Source of the DNA: Pyrenula massariospora
Lineage: Eukaryota; Ascomycota; Eurotiomycetes; Pyrenulales; Pyrenulaceae
Reading direction: 5' to 3'
Assembly: GCA_021030905.1 (NCBI GenBank)
Contig: JAGFMI010000007.1
Location: 1,364,001-1,428,000, forward strand
DNA: 64,000 nt
Made by a program: the position numbers and the translations under genes. Under the pieces are notes generated by a model, which was given only the letters and a program-made list of their open reading frames with translations, was not told the origin of the DNA and made no database searches. Position 1 is the stretch's first letter. Every line of letters begins with the position of its first letter. Shown here one piece after another: positions 22,072 through 32,693 of this stretch.

Positions 22072-23120
22072 ATGCGCACGCTCTTATTCTTCTCCTTTCT
22101 CCTCTCCATCGGAGCTCCGGCAAATTTAATTGATGACACTGGCAGCATTGAGGCTGCAAAGTCCGAGCTTGACTTTCAAAAGGTCGTCATTACGGGACAC
22201 TCTTTTGTCATCAACGAGAAGCAGCTGATTAATGGTATCTAGACCGGCGGTCCAGGCACCTCTGTCGAGATCATTACAAGTACTACGCGGACTAAGTCGA
22301 CCTTGAGCAAGCGATCCTTAGCTACAATCCCAGAACACAAAGATGACGCAGGACTGGAAGCCAGAGACACTACGGCGACTGCGTATGGTGGGATACCGAT
22401 TCCAACAGTGACTGGAAGCCCAGACCAATACCACCAACAGGTTTTGGACAGCCACAATTTGCATCGCCGGAATCACAGTGCCAATAATCTGACGTGGAGT
22501 GATGATATGGCTAATCGTGCGGCTACTCAAGCTCAGACTTGTGTTTATGAAATCGACATGTGAGATGTTCTCAGTGCTCTTGGAGTCTCTCTAATCTTTT
22601 CACATCAGCGATATCGATGGTGGTGGGTATGGTCAGAACATTATTGCCGGTAAGCTAGTTTCCGCTATACATACTGTCCCTGGGCTGCGACAGGGCAATC
22701 ATTCTGGGTGGCCCTCAGTGTTGCAACGCGTTGACTCAAGCATGGCTTGCAGGTGTGGACCCCGACTATATCAACGCTGGGATCACGAACATCTTCTACA
22801 ATTCAGAATTTGCCCACTATGCTCCGTATATCGGCCAAGCCAACCCCGACATGTCAAAGTTTGAGGGGTGGTCTCACCTTAGTCAAATGGTTTGGAACGA
22901 TTCTATACAGGTGGGATGCTTCACAGCATTCTGCTCAAAGATTGTAAATAGCACTGGCGGACCGGTTGAGCATGTCGAGCCATTCAACACGGTCTGCAAT
23001 TACCAACCCCAGGGTAAGAGAGATGCATGGAATAAGAGCTCGGTCATTGATAAGCTCGAACAGGCAATATCATCGGTCATTTCGACCACGTTCACACTCC
23101 TGAGGGGAACCCAGCGGTGA
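22072..23120 (+). pseudogene. CAP/SCP/PR-1-like secreted protein gene with one in-frame stop
   Basis: Three exons (22072-22559, 22609-22649, 22753-23120) read as one frame of 298 codons except for a TAG at 22240-22242 (codon 57). The start MRTLLFFSFLLSIGAPA is a good signal peptide. After a Ser/Thr-rich linker comes a CAP domain: HQQVLDSHNLHRRNHSANNL, then DIDGGGYGQNI and INAGITNIFYNSEFA, then the signature GWSHLSQMVWNDSIQVGCF and a final Cys pair. Fungal CAP proteins are secreted; yeast Pry members bind and export sterols. Both splice junctions fall on conserved motifs and all other codons are open, so decay, if real, is recent. Alternatives are a strain-specific null allele, stop read-through, a base error, or an atypical intron hiding the stop (a 60-bp GTCGTC..TAG segment is possible but has a poor donor). 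Confidence 0.65.
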
Positions 23121-26100
23121 CCGTGTCTCCATCCGGTCCTCCCTGAACGGGTACTGAGGCTTACAGTTGTTACGTGTGGTTGCATTTACGGTACGCTTTG
23201 CAAGGAAACTCTAAGCAGTCTGCACATAGGATGACATTTGCCCCATTAGATGGTAATATGCTCCTGGCCCAGCCCGAGTAAGAGTAGGACGTGACTTTGG
23301 TTTTCCCCAATCACAAGTACTAGAGCTCGAAGGTCATACTAGACGAAATATCATAACAGGGGCATCGTAATGGGCGTCGGTGGATGATGAGATATGGAAT
23401 TTCCGCGGCATCAGATAGATCCTAGTAGGTGTGCGCTATGAGGATTCGCGCGACGCGATAAGATATTGAAAATTAATGAGAACGACCTCACATTCCATCA
23501 AATTACATATCTAGACCCTTTTACATGGATTACCAAGACCGCGCCTTGTAACATACATCGGTTATGTCGTTCATCCTTAGCACAGAGCGATGCACCACGG
23601 ACCGTGATTGCTGCGCTCTTTGAGTCCGTGCGGTAGACATTGACTTCACAATTATCCTCAACGTTGTAATGGAATGGTCCACTATGGTGCGTTGATACAG
23701 TTTGCAGTATCAATCAAGGCAGTATCGAACAATCGTAAATCTGATGATTATAGTGATGGCGGAGTGGGGGCCGGAGAAGCGATCGGAATTGGGTACGAGG
23801 TTAACTTGAATAGAACGGCTACGACCACGTAGCAGCGCCTATTCACATGATTTGCTGTGCGTGCCGCGCCGGTATTGTAGTGCGCCATCCTTACGCTTTC
23901 TCGGCTTGATGACTCCAGTCGGAACTAGGGAGCAGGTGGAGAATGTAAAGGAGTGTAAAGTTAGGGATCGCAAAAAGACTTCTGTGCATCGAACTGTGGG
24001 AACTACGAACATGAAGCGACTGGGAATCTGGGAAGAGACCCCATTCAAAGGCCGATTTCAATATCATGAAAGAGAAGAAGGTTCATACAGACAAATACGT
24101 TCTTCAACTTCTTCCCGGGATTGTTTCCGACGACACTTGAAAACAAAAAAGTAACGACGCAATTCTACTATCATGCACACAGTTGACTCAGTTCAAAATG
24201 ATAGACAGCTTGTGGCCAGGACTCTCGGTATTGGTGCCGCAACGGAGCATGACAATTGGAATAGTTTAATTTGTTTCCAAAACGGTTTGCATTACGACCT
24301 TTCGAAAGTTGTGTCGCAGGATTGGGTTAGGAGTAAGAAAATGCCAGTATCGAAATTCGACGTGGAGACGGAGGGGACATTGATGTAAAGGGAAAAGCAA
24401 ATAGCTGCTGAAAGAGTACCATGAAGATATATGGAGACGCAAACTTTATGGATAGTCTTGGCAGGTTTGGACAGAAAGGAAGCTTAGCATTGAATCTGAA
24501 GGCAGATGGGAATTGTTGAATGAAAGCACAACTGGATTTGCATGACTGAACACGTCTGGCAGATAATCTTGGGAGCTTCTAGTGCTTAGTTTAGTTACCA
24601 TATGACTGGACGACTGGCGTTCTGGTCTCGGTGTCACCGACCACTAAGGACTTATTGCAACCTCTGGCGATGCTGATCGCAGGAAATTGGATTGGTCGAG
24701 CCGGAGATGACCTCTTCTGTTGTCTAGGTTTAGAATCTCCATGAAGAATGATGGTGAGGCAATCGGCTTGGCCTAGCAAGGCAGATAGGGTTTTGAAGCT
24801 GAACTTGTCGGATCTGCCCTTTTGTCACTAGGTCATGATTCTGTTCGTCTCTATCAGCGATTTGATGTTTGCAGCCAAAATCCACACTATCGTGGTGGGC
24901 GAACCGCAAGTACGCCGAGCGGCCACGGAGGCTCCTGGTCTTTTTTAGACCGCGCCTAGACCAGCAGAGCAGACCAAGACGGCACACATCCGACCCAGCT
25001 GTCTGGATGAAGACTTGCAAGCTAGGTTGCATCTTCCTAATCTGTCTCATCGTGCATTATAACTGCTTCGTGCGGTAAGGAGTCGTCGGGTGTTCTTTGC
25101 CCACAGCAGGACTGGTGTTCTGATCATGACTTCATGGTCGACCATCTAAACCACCGAGATTTGTCAAGCAGAGGGTTCGCGATGTTCATGTTGCGTGAAA
25201 ATCTCTCGAGGCCGTGCTGAACATCGTGATCGCGGTGGATCTCCAGGCTTGGCGCGTCATGCCAAGGGTGCTTAGCCGACGATCATCCGAAGCACGCAGT
25301 GGCCAGTAGCTCCGGCACGTTGCGGCTACAGGGACGGTGATTGGCTGCTTTCAACGTCAATTCATGGTTGACTGCAATCCATACTCTGATGGCGCCTTCC
25401 CCAAACCATCGACGAGTTGCTGCATGGCAGGGATCGCTCAACCCGTCGGTACGGCGCATTGGAGGCCGCCAGTGTTCGATCGGTTCGACTCGCCGGTTCT
25501 GGGAATCTCTCACATGGTGCCCAGGGGAGGCTCCAGCGCATGAGTGCTCAGATACCTGGATAAGGTACCAAGAGCCATACGACCATACTGTTGCTTGTTG
25601 GCGCAGTGAGATGTTGATACGCTTATCTGACGAGCCGTGTGCACGTGGGCGCGACGTCGCCGCCGACTCGAGTCTTGGAAACGGGTGTCGTTCACAGCGA
25701 CTAGTCGTAGTGGTATGATGGTATCTCGGTCGCCTCCTGGGCTCGAGGGGCTAGAACAGGGCACGCTAGCGCTGCATGGAAGCCGAATGGAAGATGGAGA
25801 ACGGGCGATTCGCTTGATAGGGACGAACTAGCCGGTCGCTTGAATAGCTGGCGAAAGGCGCTCTTTTTCTCACCTTCCCTCGTGCAGATGCGACCGCCGG
25901 TGATTGGGCGCGCTGCCGTATCCCAGCTTCCACGGCCTCTATTTGCCCAGACGGTCCAGCATTCACCTCGCAGCCGCGATCAGCCCTCCATCCCACTGGT
26001 TTCACGCATCCCCGTCCAACAACAATCCATGTAGCATCTGCAGAATCTTTCGGGTACGCCACTCAAGGACCCCTGGATCACCACACCCCCCACCCACTCA

Positions 26101-26274
26101 CCTCTGCCGACCTCATTCAAATATCTCTTCCACCCTGCCCTGACGCGTCCTCACCTTGGCTTTTAAAGTCAAGCCTTTGTTGTCCAAGCCCAACAGCGTC
26201 TCCGAGACTTGGGTAAGAAGGATCGGCCAGAACCCGCTCGTTGCCCGTTGTTGCTTATTTCGAGCACGCCGACC
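23121..26274. other. Gene-poor region upstream of the phosphate transporter
   Basis: About 3.1 kb. Short open frames occur on both strands (for example 23852-24154 plus and 24730-25050 minus) without recognisable domains or paired exons. The right-hand kilobase is the promoter of the phosphate transporter and contains a CACGTGGG element. The last 300 bp before the start are CT-rich. No transposon ends, tRNA or tandem repeats are evident by eye. Confidence 0.45.
25642..25649 (+). promoter_or_regulatory. CACGTGGG, candidate Pho4/NUC-1-type site
   Basis: This octamer sits 633 bp upstream of the phosphate transporter start codon. CACGTGGG is the high-affinity form of the E-box bound by the bHLH phosphate regulator Pho4 in yeast; Neurospora NUC-1 recognises CACGTG. 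Phosphate-starvation control of the transporter is inferred from this site and the gene's identity. A single site by chance cannot be excluded. Confidence 0.4.
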
Positions 26275-28056
26275 ATGGCTAACAAAACCGCCGGCGGCAA
26301 CGCTGCCTTTCACAACTTTAACAATGATTTCGCCCACATTGCCGATCCGAATGAGCGTCGACGTCTTGCCTTGGCTGAGATTGATAAGGCTCCTTTCGGC
26401 TGGTACCATGTTCGTGCCATCGTGGTGGCCGGTATTGGTTTCTTTACAGATGCTTACGATATCTTTGCCATCAACTTGGTCACCGCCATGTTGGGCGTTG
26501 TCTACTGGCAGGACGCCCCAGCCAAGAAGGCCGGAAAAATCCCCACTAACTCCGACACCGCTATCAAGGTCGCAACCTCGGGCGGTACTGTCCTTGGCCA
26601 AGTCGGCTTCGGATGGCTTGCTGATATCGTTGGTCGAAAGCGGATGTATGGACTGGAGCTGATCCTAATCATCTTCGCCACTCTTGCTCAGTCTCTTTCC
26701 TCCGACTCACGTGCCATTTCCATCGTCGGTATCATCATCTTCTGGCGTGTCCTGATGGGTGTTGGTATCGGTGGCGACTACCCGCTTTCTTCTATCATTA
26801 CGTCCGAGTAAGTGGCACTGGGCAATTCTCACGCGCTTCATCCTGACAGAATTAGATTTGCGACAACCAAATGGCGAGGAGCTATGATGGGCTCGGTGTT
26901 TGCCATGCAAGGCATCGGCCAATTTTGCGCTGCGATCATCGCTCTGATTGTCACGTCTGGTTTCAAGAATTCTCTATTGACCGCATCATCCGAGTCTAAA
27001 TGCGACGGGGTCTGCCAATTGGCCGTTGACAAGATGTGGCGTGTGATCATCGGATTTGGTGCAGTTCCAGGATGTATCGCTCTCTATTACCGTTTGACCA
27101 TCCCCGAGACCCCTCGCTACACCTTCGATGTCGCTCGTGATGTTGATAAGGCTGACGTGGATGTCAAATATTACATGTCTGGCCGTTACGGTGAAGGCCG
27201 AGCTGATGAAATTACACGTGCTGCTGCCCATACAGATGCCGTGGATAAGCTGGACCCTCCTAAGGCGTCGTGGGGCGATTTCTATCGCCATTACCGCCAA
27301 TGGAAGCATGGCAAGGTTCTTTTGGGTACAGCTGGCTCCTGGTTCTTCCTTGATGTTGCTTTCTACGGTCTCAGTCTCAATAACTCCATCATCTTGACCG
27401 CCATTGGCTACGCTGGTGGCAAGAACATGCATGAGAAATTCCACAACACCGCCGTCGGCAACCTCATTATTGTCTGCGCTGGAGCCATTCCTGGATATTG
27501 GCTTACGGTCTTAACTGTTGATACCATCGGCCGTAAACCCATCCAACTTGCTGGTTTCATCCTCCTGACCATCATATTTGTCATCATTGGTTTTGCTTAC
27601 CACAAACTCCACGAAGGTGGACTCCTTGCCCTCTACGTTCTTGCCCAGCTTTTCTTCAACTTTGGTCCCAACGCCACGACGTTCATTGTGCCAGGAGAAT
27701 GCTTTCCAACTCGCTATCGTTCTACCTCACACGGCATCTCCGCTGCCTCTGGTAAGGTCGGTGCTATCGTTGCCCAGACCGTCTTCGGACCTCTGAGAAC
27801 CCGTGGTGCCCCGCCGGGCAGCACTGCAAGCCCCTGGCTCAACCACGTGATGCAGATTTTCGCTCTATTCATGCTCTGCGGTGTTTTCACCACGCTCTTA
27901 ATTCCCGAAACGAAGAGAAAGACCCTCGAAGAGCTTGCAGGCGAGGTACCGGGCACGCCAAACTATGACCCCATTTCATCCGGACACGTGGGAAAGCGCG
28001 ATAGTGTCAATGATAGTGGAAGTGGGGAAGAGGTTTCGGCGGAAAAGGCTGTGTAG
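26275..28056 (+). CDS. PHO84: Pho84-type inorganic phosphate/H+ symporter (MFS)
   Basis: Two exons (26275-26807 and 26856-28056) with a 48-bp intron encode 577 residues. The intron's AG was chosen after GACAGAATTAG because this restores the family sequence ITSE|FATTKWRGAMM; using the nearer CAG would insert two residues. About twelve hydrophobic segments follow the MFS plan, with the cytoplasmic signature ADIVGRKRMYG after helix 2-3, GVGIGGDYPLS in helix 4, a long central cytoplasmic loop (about 250-310) and the second-half helices containing FNFGPNATTFIVPGECFPTR. The last helix precedes LIPETKRKTLEEL. These are signature regions of the Pho84/PHT1 family, which imports phosphate at the plasma membrane with protons. 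The C-terminal tail is Ser- and Glu-rich. A CACGTGGG site upstream fits phosphate-starvation control. Confidence 0.95.
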
Positions 28057-28614
28057 AGTGTTCTCCAGGTTTTGGGGAAATGAGCTAAATGATTTCTTTT
28101 TTCCTTTTATAGTTTTGAGGTGGATGCTTCTGCCCTCCAAATCACAGCATAGATATTTAACGTAATGCGTGGCTGGCTTTCGCTTCAACTTGTCCATCTT
28201 TCCTTGCCAGGTAGACATACAAGTACCGCAGGATCCATTCATCGAACCTCGGAACTAACAGTGTAGCCGTTGCTGCCAATAGCAGAGGCAAAAGCAACCC
28301 AGATACGCCGCGTTCACGCTCAAATTCTCTACAGTCGAACTTCACGTCCACGCTCAGAATCTTGGAGCCCCGGAGCTGGGGGCGGCGGAACCTTTGCCAC
28401 TTAGTAGGGGCGGAACCCACCATCACCGCAGGCAACCCCGCCCTGGCCTCGCCACAATCTCCCAAAGACAAGCGAGACCTCTACGAGCTTGTCCGTGAAA
28501 ACACGCATAAACTCATTCTTTTCCCGCTGAAAGCTACAATCCATTGTGCGCAAGCTTTCTACATTTCTCGGCAGCCCTTGGCTCAACACTTTCCGCGATC
28601 CGCCTGTCTAGGCC
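28057..28614. other. Intergenic between PHO84 and the Hsm3-like gene
   Basis: About 560 bp with the transporter's 3' region and the promoter of the next gene. No separate gene is supported. Confidence 0.5.
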
Positions 28615-30630
28615 ATGGCGGCCACGACAGAGCTCTACACTCAGCTTGCAGAATACCTTACGAAATATCGTGACGGTGAACCGGGTACTCTGAATGATAA
28701 AGTCCTACTCGATGTGAAGCTTGATCTCCAACATGAGCCAAGCCTCCATCATGTCCTTCTTGTCATCAAAGAATGCATGGAGACCATTGAACTTGCCGAT
28801 CAGAAACAGCTGATCGCCACGGAGATCATCATGCCGGATGTGGCAGACCTCGCCCGGAAAGCCGTCAGGACTACTCTCTTCGGCTTTGACCATGTGCGAG
28901 AATATATCGGCCTGGAGCGACTTGAGCTCGCGCTCCAAAGCCCGGCGGAGACCATTATCTATCTCGCCTTAGATTGTCTCCAGAAGGCCACTCATAAGCT
29001 CGGCGACGCCAATATCGTAGGCGGCAAGGTGGGTCTAGTCGAGAGCGTCGTCATTGTCTGGCTTTCCACTTCCAACACGGCTGTTTCTACTCATGCAGCT
29101 GACACGCTTCTCGCGCTTCTAAGTACGGAGCTGAAGCTATCGCCTAAGGACATGACTGGTAATGCTACCATGCTTGTTGAGAGAAGAATTTTTCAAGATC
29201 CTGCTGTATACAAATTGCTTTTCAGATACACGTCAGACGTTAAATTTGATCAAAGAACAAACCCTGACAAATCAAACTGGCTAGAATGCCCCTTAAACAG
29301 GACCAGGCGATCGATAGCTCAAGGAAGACTGTTCGATTTCGTGACCAAATTGACTAGACTTTCTTTTACGCTAGCAGCACAATCACACATTCCAGACATT
29401 GAAAGGGCATTCCGGCGGCACAACCGACCCTCGGTGCCGTCTCTTCTAGATTATGCTACTCATGACATGGTAGACTCCGATGACCCCCTGATTGACCGAA
29501 TGCGTATGGATTTTTGCACTTCTCTTCTCGAGGTGACGAACTTCATAGAGTCTGCTAGAGCCTCTCCACCCTTGGTTACCGACTCAGCACAGCCATTTTC
29601 GGACGGCCTGGGCTTTTTGGTATATTGCGGTTTTCACAACGACATCCTAAATTCCTATATCGATCCGGGACATCCCATGAAAGATACAATTGCTACCGCT
29701 CTTCTCGAGAGTGCCGATATTAATTACATATCTACGTATTACCGAACTCATCCCAAATACGCTTTGGAGCATGAAAATAAAGACATGCACCACCGAGTTC
29801 TCCGTCGCATCTTCTCATATCTCGATAATCTATCGTTTAGCAAGTGGACCACTCAAGAAGGAAAGGCACCCCGCGACATCGAGATTCTTCAAGAGATGCC
29901 TTTATCTATACTACTACAACAGCTTGGCAGGGCAGCCGTCCAGCTAATCCCCGTAAATCCGCCTAATCCAATGGCCCTACGCGCCTTAGCGAGGATTTTC
30001 CACGGTCCGAGTCAAGCATTGGACATGACAGCCACCAGTTCGAAACATTCAACTTCACTACCTCTAGATCGGCAATTGGAAGTAAAGCGTGCTGCTGGAT
30101 CTCGTGCCCTCTTCTACGACTATCTTAACAAGCATTCGGATTTTTGGGCTAACTTGGCGGCTGCTATTGTGGTACTCAGTGTCCCCGACGCAACTAAACA
30201 GGCCATTGATCTTGCTTGGTCAATTACCTGCGCACATTGGATCGAGCTGCCAGACGCGTCACAGGAACCTGGTAGTTGGCCAATGCCCACCGAGTCACAA
30301 TTGAACTCCGTCTCTCACTTACCTCCTCTCAAAAGTGGCATGGCTACCCTGCTGACTTACGGCCCGGAGGTCTGGGAAGCTCTGCTCATGCGCGTTGAGA
30401 TGCCACGCGTAGCGACGACGGCGGACACCTCAAGCATTGTCTACGACATCCAGATGATGAAGCAGAAAGTGCTGGCCAGCATTCTAGAGGAGATGCAGAA
30501 AGGTACTGGGAGAGGCGAGTGTAACGGACAATTGTGGGAAAACTCATATTCAGCCCTTGAGCAGACATTGAGAGCTTGGAGGGCAGACCCTGGGAGGGGA
30601 AATCTCGAGGTTCAGACGTTGGACCTTTGA
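28615..30630 (+). CDS. Helical-repeat protein, candidate Hsm3/PSMD5-type proteasome assembly chaperone
   Basis: A single exon of 671 residues beginning MAATTELYTQLAEYLTKYRD. It is almost wholly alpha-helical by composition, with successive Leu/Ala-rich pairs typical of ARM/HEAT repeats. An example is the segment from about residue 110 containing ETIIYLALDCLQKATHKLG and the next containing VESVVIVWLSTSNTAVSTHAA. The general look and length fit the fungal family usually annotated as DNA mismatch repair protein Hsm3, homologous to PSMD5/S5b, which holds the Rpt1-Rpt2 part of the proteasome base during assembly. This identification rests on remembered family character, not a motif I can point to. 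A different ARM-repeat protein is possible. It has no signal peptide or membrane segments, so it is cytosolic or nuclear. Confidence 0.5.
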   Translation: MAATTELYTQLAEYLTKYRDGEPGTLNDKVLLDVKLDLQHEPSLHHVLLVIKECMETIELADQKQLIATEIIMPDVADLARKAVRTTLFGFDHVREYIGLERLELALQSPAETIIYLALDCLQKATHKLGDANIVGGKVGLVESVVIVWLSTSNTAVSTHAADTLLALLSTELKLSPKDMTGNATMLVERRIFQDPAVYKLLFRYTSDVKFDQRTNPDKSNWLECPLNRTRRSIAQGRLFDFVTKLTRLSFTLAAQSHIPDIERAFRRHNRPSVPSLLDYATHDMVDSDDPLIDRMRMDFCTSLLEVTNFIESARASPPLVTDSAQPFSDGLGFLVYCGFHNDILNSYIDPGHPMKDTIATALLESADINYISTYYRTHPKYALEHENKDMHHRVLRRIFSYLDNLSFSKWTTQEGKAPRDIEILQEMPLSILLQQLGRAAVQLIPVNPPNPMALRALARIFHGPSQALDMTATSSKHSTSLPLDRQLEVKRAAGSRALFYDYLNKHSDFWANLAAAIVVLSVPDATKQAIDLAWSITCAHWIELPDASQEPGSWPMPTESQLNSVSHLPPLKSGMATLLTYGPEVWEALLMRVEMPRVATTADTSSIVYDIQMMKQKVLASILEEMQKGTGRGECNGQLWENSYSALEQTLRAWRADPGRGNLEVQTLDL

Positions 30631-31062
30631 CGAGCATCAGCTACGGTGACAACTCTCGACCCGGACAGCTTTATGAGAGGCCAGTACGCCTCGAGATAGG
30701 GTATCAGAAGTCATGGTGCATCCAATCTTTCATCAGACGCGCACCACTGCTAACAGTCGGGTTCGCTACGACTTCGGACACCCAGCCTCGTCGCTTAGAG
30801 AATTTTAGCAGTTCTGGAGGATTGGCTGCTGTTCCGTTTTCCAAATAGTAGGATGAACCAACAGGGTCTCTCCTAATATCTTGAGCTCGAATAGCCCGTG
30901 TTTCTCCGCGCGTCTATAGTACAAATTTCCTATTTTAGACGAGCCACTAAAGATATTACTAGGGGATACTTCCTAGGGTCCAGGTACGGAGACATAGATA
31001 AAAGGGTGGTGGGAAGGCAGCTAAATTTTATTTTCCGTCATTCCTCATCTGCCCGGCCAGAG
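30631..31062. other. Convergent intergenic region
   Basis: About 430 bp holding the 3' regions of two convergent genes. Nothing further is seen. Confidence 0.5.
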
Positions 31063-32104
31063 CTAGTGCTGAAGCCTGTTTCTCCTATCTCGCTCACCAG
31101 GAATTGGCTTAATTTCATTATTGCGCTTTGTGGCCCTTTTGCTTTGCAGCTCCTGTGTCATTTTGGGAAGCTTTTCTTCGGACATTAACCTTTTCCCTGT
31201 CCGGCGCGGGGAACTCGAGACTCCGTTGATTGGATTTGCTGCTATAGCGTCGGAATTGGCCATCTGAGTGACTGTTTCGTCGGTGCGAACGTTGTGCTGC
31301 CTGAGTGTGCCGTTCTTTACATATTCGGAAGTGTTTTTGAAGGAGATAAATCTGTCATTCATTGCCTGAGATTCCTGATGCTTGAATTTCTTTATGCGTC
31401 GAGTATTCCATGAATTTTCTTCATTCCTTTCATTCCCATCTGGTGAAAGAGGGATGGCGCCGTCAGCTAGTATCTGGTCATCAGCATTCCGACGTCTTTT
31501 GAGAGCCTTGCCAGCCGTTGAGGACCTGCTATATCTTGAAGTTTCCTCCTTCATTATCCTTGATTTCGGCCTTGCGTCGTGAAAGACTTCTCTCCAATTC
31601 TTGAGGAGCGAGACTCGTTCAAATCGACCCGGAACGTACTGGTCAATTATTTTTGGATCATTTGATCGCCACATAATGTCTCCAAGGGCAAGATTCTTGG
31701 GTTGAAAATTGCTGACGGCCTTTGCAGTCTTTTTCGGGCGTTTACCTGAAACATATTCAGATCGCTTGAGAGCCCTACGATGAGGGGTTGGGGTGTTGTT
31801 GCCGCGCGATTGCAATGTGTTGTCTGTCGCTCTCGATACAGATGGATCATCGTCGTAGTAATCGTCCGAATAGTTTTCCCAATCACTGTAATCCGCAAGC
31901 CAAAAGGTTTGCGGGTCATCCTGGAAAACTGGGGAAGGCACTGAATGCTGAGCCAGATCATCCTGTTTCTTGGTCAGCCCTTCCGGTAAGAAGATGTGGA
32001 GCAAGATTAAAAACCGCTATGTCGATCATGTCATCTTCGATCCAGTATAGATCAACGTCGTCATCAACAGTGAGGTCGTCGTCTTCGTATTCGATGTCAG
32101 ACAT
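31063..32104 (-). CDS. Uncharacterised charged protein, probably nuclear
   Basis: Two exons, 32104-32015 and 31968-31063, with a 46-bp phase-0 intron, encode 331 residues. I do not recognise it. The N-terminus is strikingly acidic with aromatic residues (MSDIEYEDDDLTVDDDVDLY, then WIEDDM), followed by a second acidic patch near residue 60 (DWENYSDDYYDDDPS). A central segment of about 45 residues looks folded (FQPKNLALGDIMWRSNDPKI, then ERVSLLKNWREVFHDA). The remainder is basic and rich in Lys, Arg, Asn and Ser, with KRPKK and KALKRRR stretches that could act as nuclear localisation signals. The acidic-then-basic layout suggests a chromatin or histone-binding role, but this is only inference from composition. 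Confidence 0.65.
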
Positions 32105-32693
32105 AGTGCTCAGCGTTATTCCGCAACGCAAACAGGAACTGTGATAGTCCAAAGTAGAAAATTTCTGCGGCAATGAACTATTGAGGTCACATTTTTCGAC
32201 GGCGCCTAGATTGTAGTATACACCTTATATTCGGAGAAGTCGGGTTCATCGGCGGAGACTGCTCGGAAACGGTGGACGAGGAGGTGAGGGACACAGTGGC
32301 TCGTATTGGTACGGGTAACAGGAGGAGAGGCCGTAATAGACCCCTGCTCAAAAGTAATGGAAGAACTACTCCCTCAAAAGAATGTCCTGTGCCTGAAAAA
32401 TCCTTTCTTTGATCCTGGAACCAGTTGCGTGTGTGTTGATGTCAGGTACTAGGCGAGGGGCAGCCAGCGACCTCCCCGCAGCGGAGACACGCTTATTTGC
32501 GGAGACCCAGACACGGTTTGGGCCAACATAAATCCAGGAGGAGAGGAGAGAGCAAGACGTACCTCGAAACGGGCTGTTCTGCTCGATCACAACACCATAT
32601 GCTGTGGCTGACGGGCGTTCTTGAATTTTGGTCGATTCGATCAAGAGGTTATTTCCACTTGCGAGACACGCTCTGGCGTTCTGTCTTCCCCTG
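32105..32693. other. Divergent promoter region of mccA and the unknown charged-protein gene
   Basis: About 590 bp between two divergent starts. The mccA frame is open without an ATG back to 32628, so the 5' leader of mccA lies here. No other feature is supported. Confidence 0.5.

Noticed and set aside
25441-25520. tRNA-like TTCGA segment near 25490
   Set aside because: A GGTTCGA-type T-loop word is present, but no matching A-box, anticodon arm or acceptor pairing could be found.
20579-26274. Transposon or virus-like relic in the gene-poor region
   Set aside because: No transposase, reverse transcriptase, capsid-like peptide, terminal repeats or target-site duplications were seen by eye.
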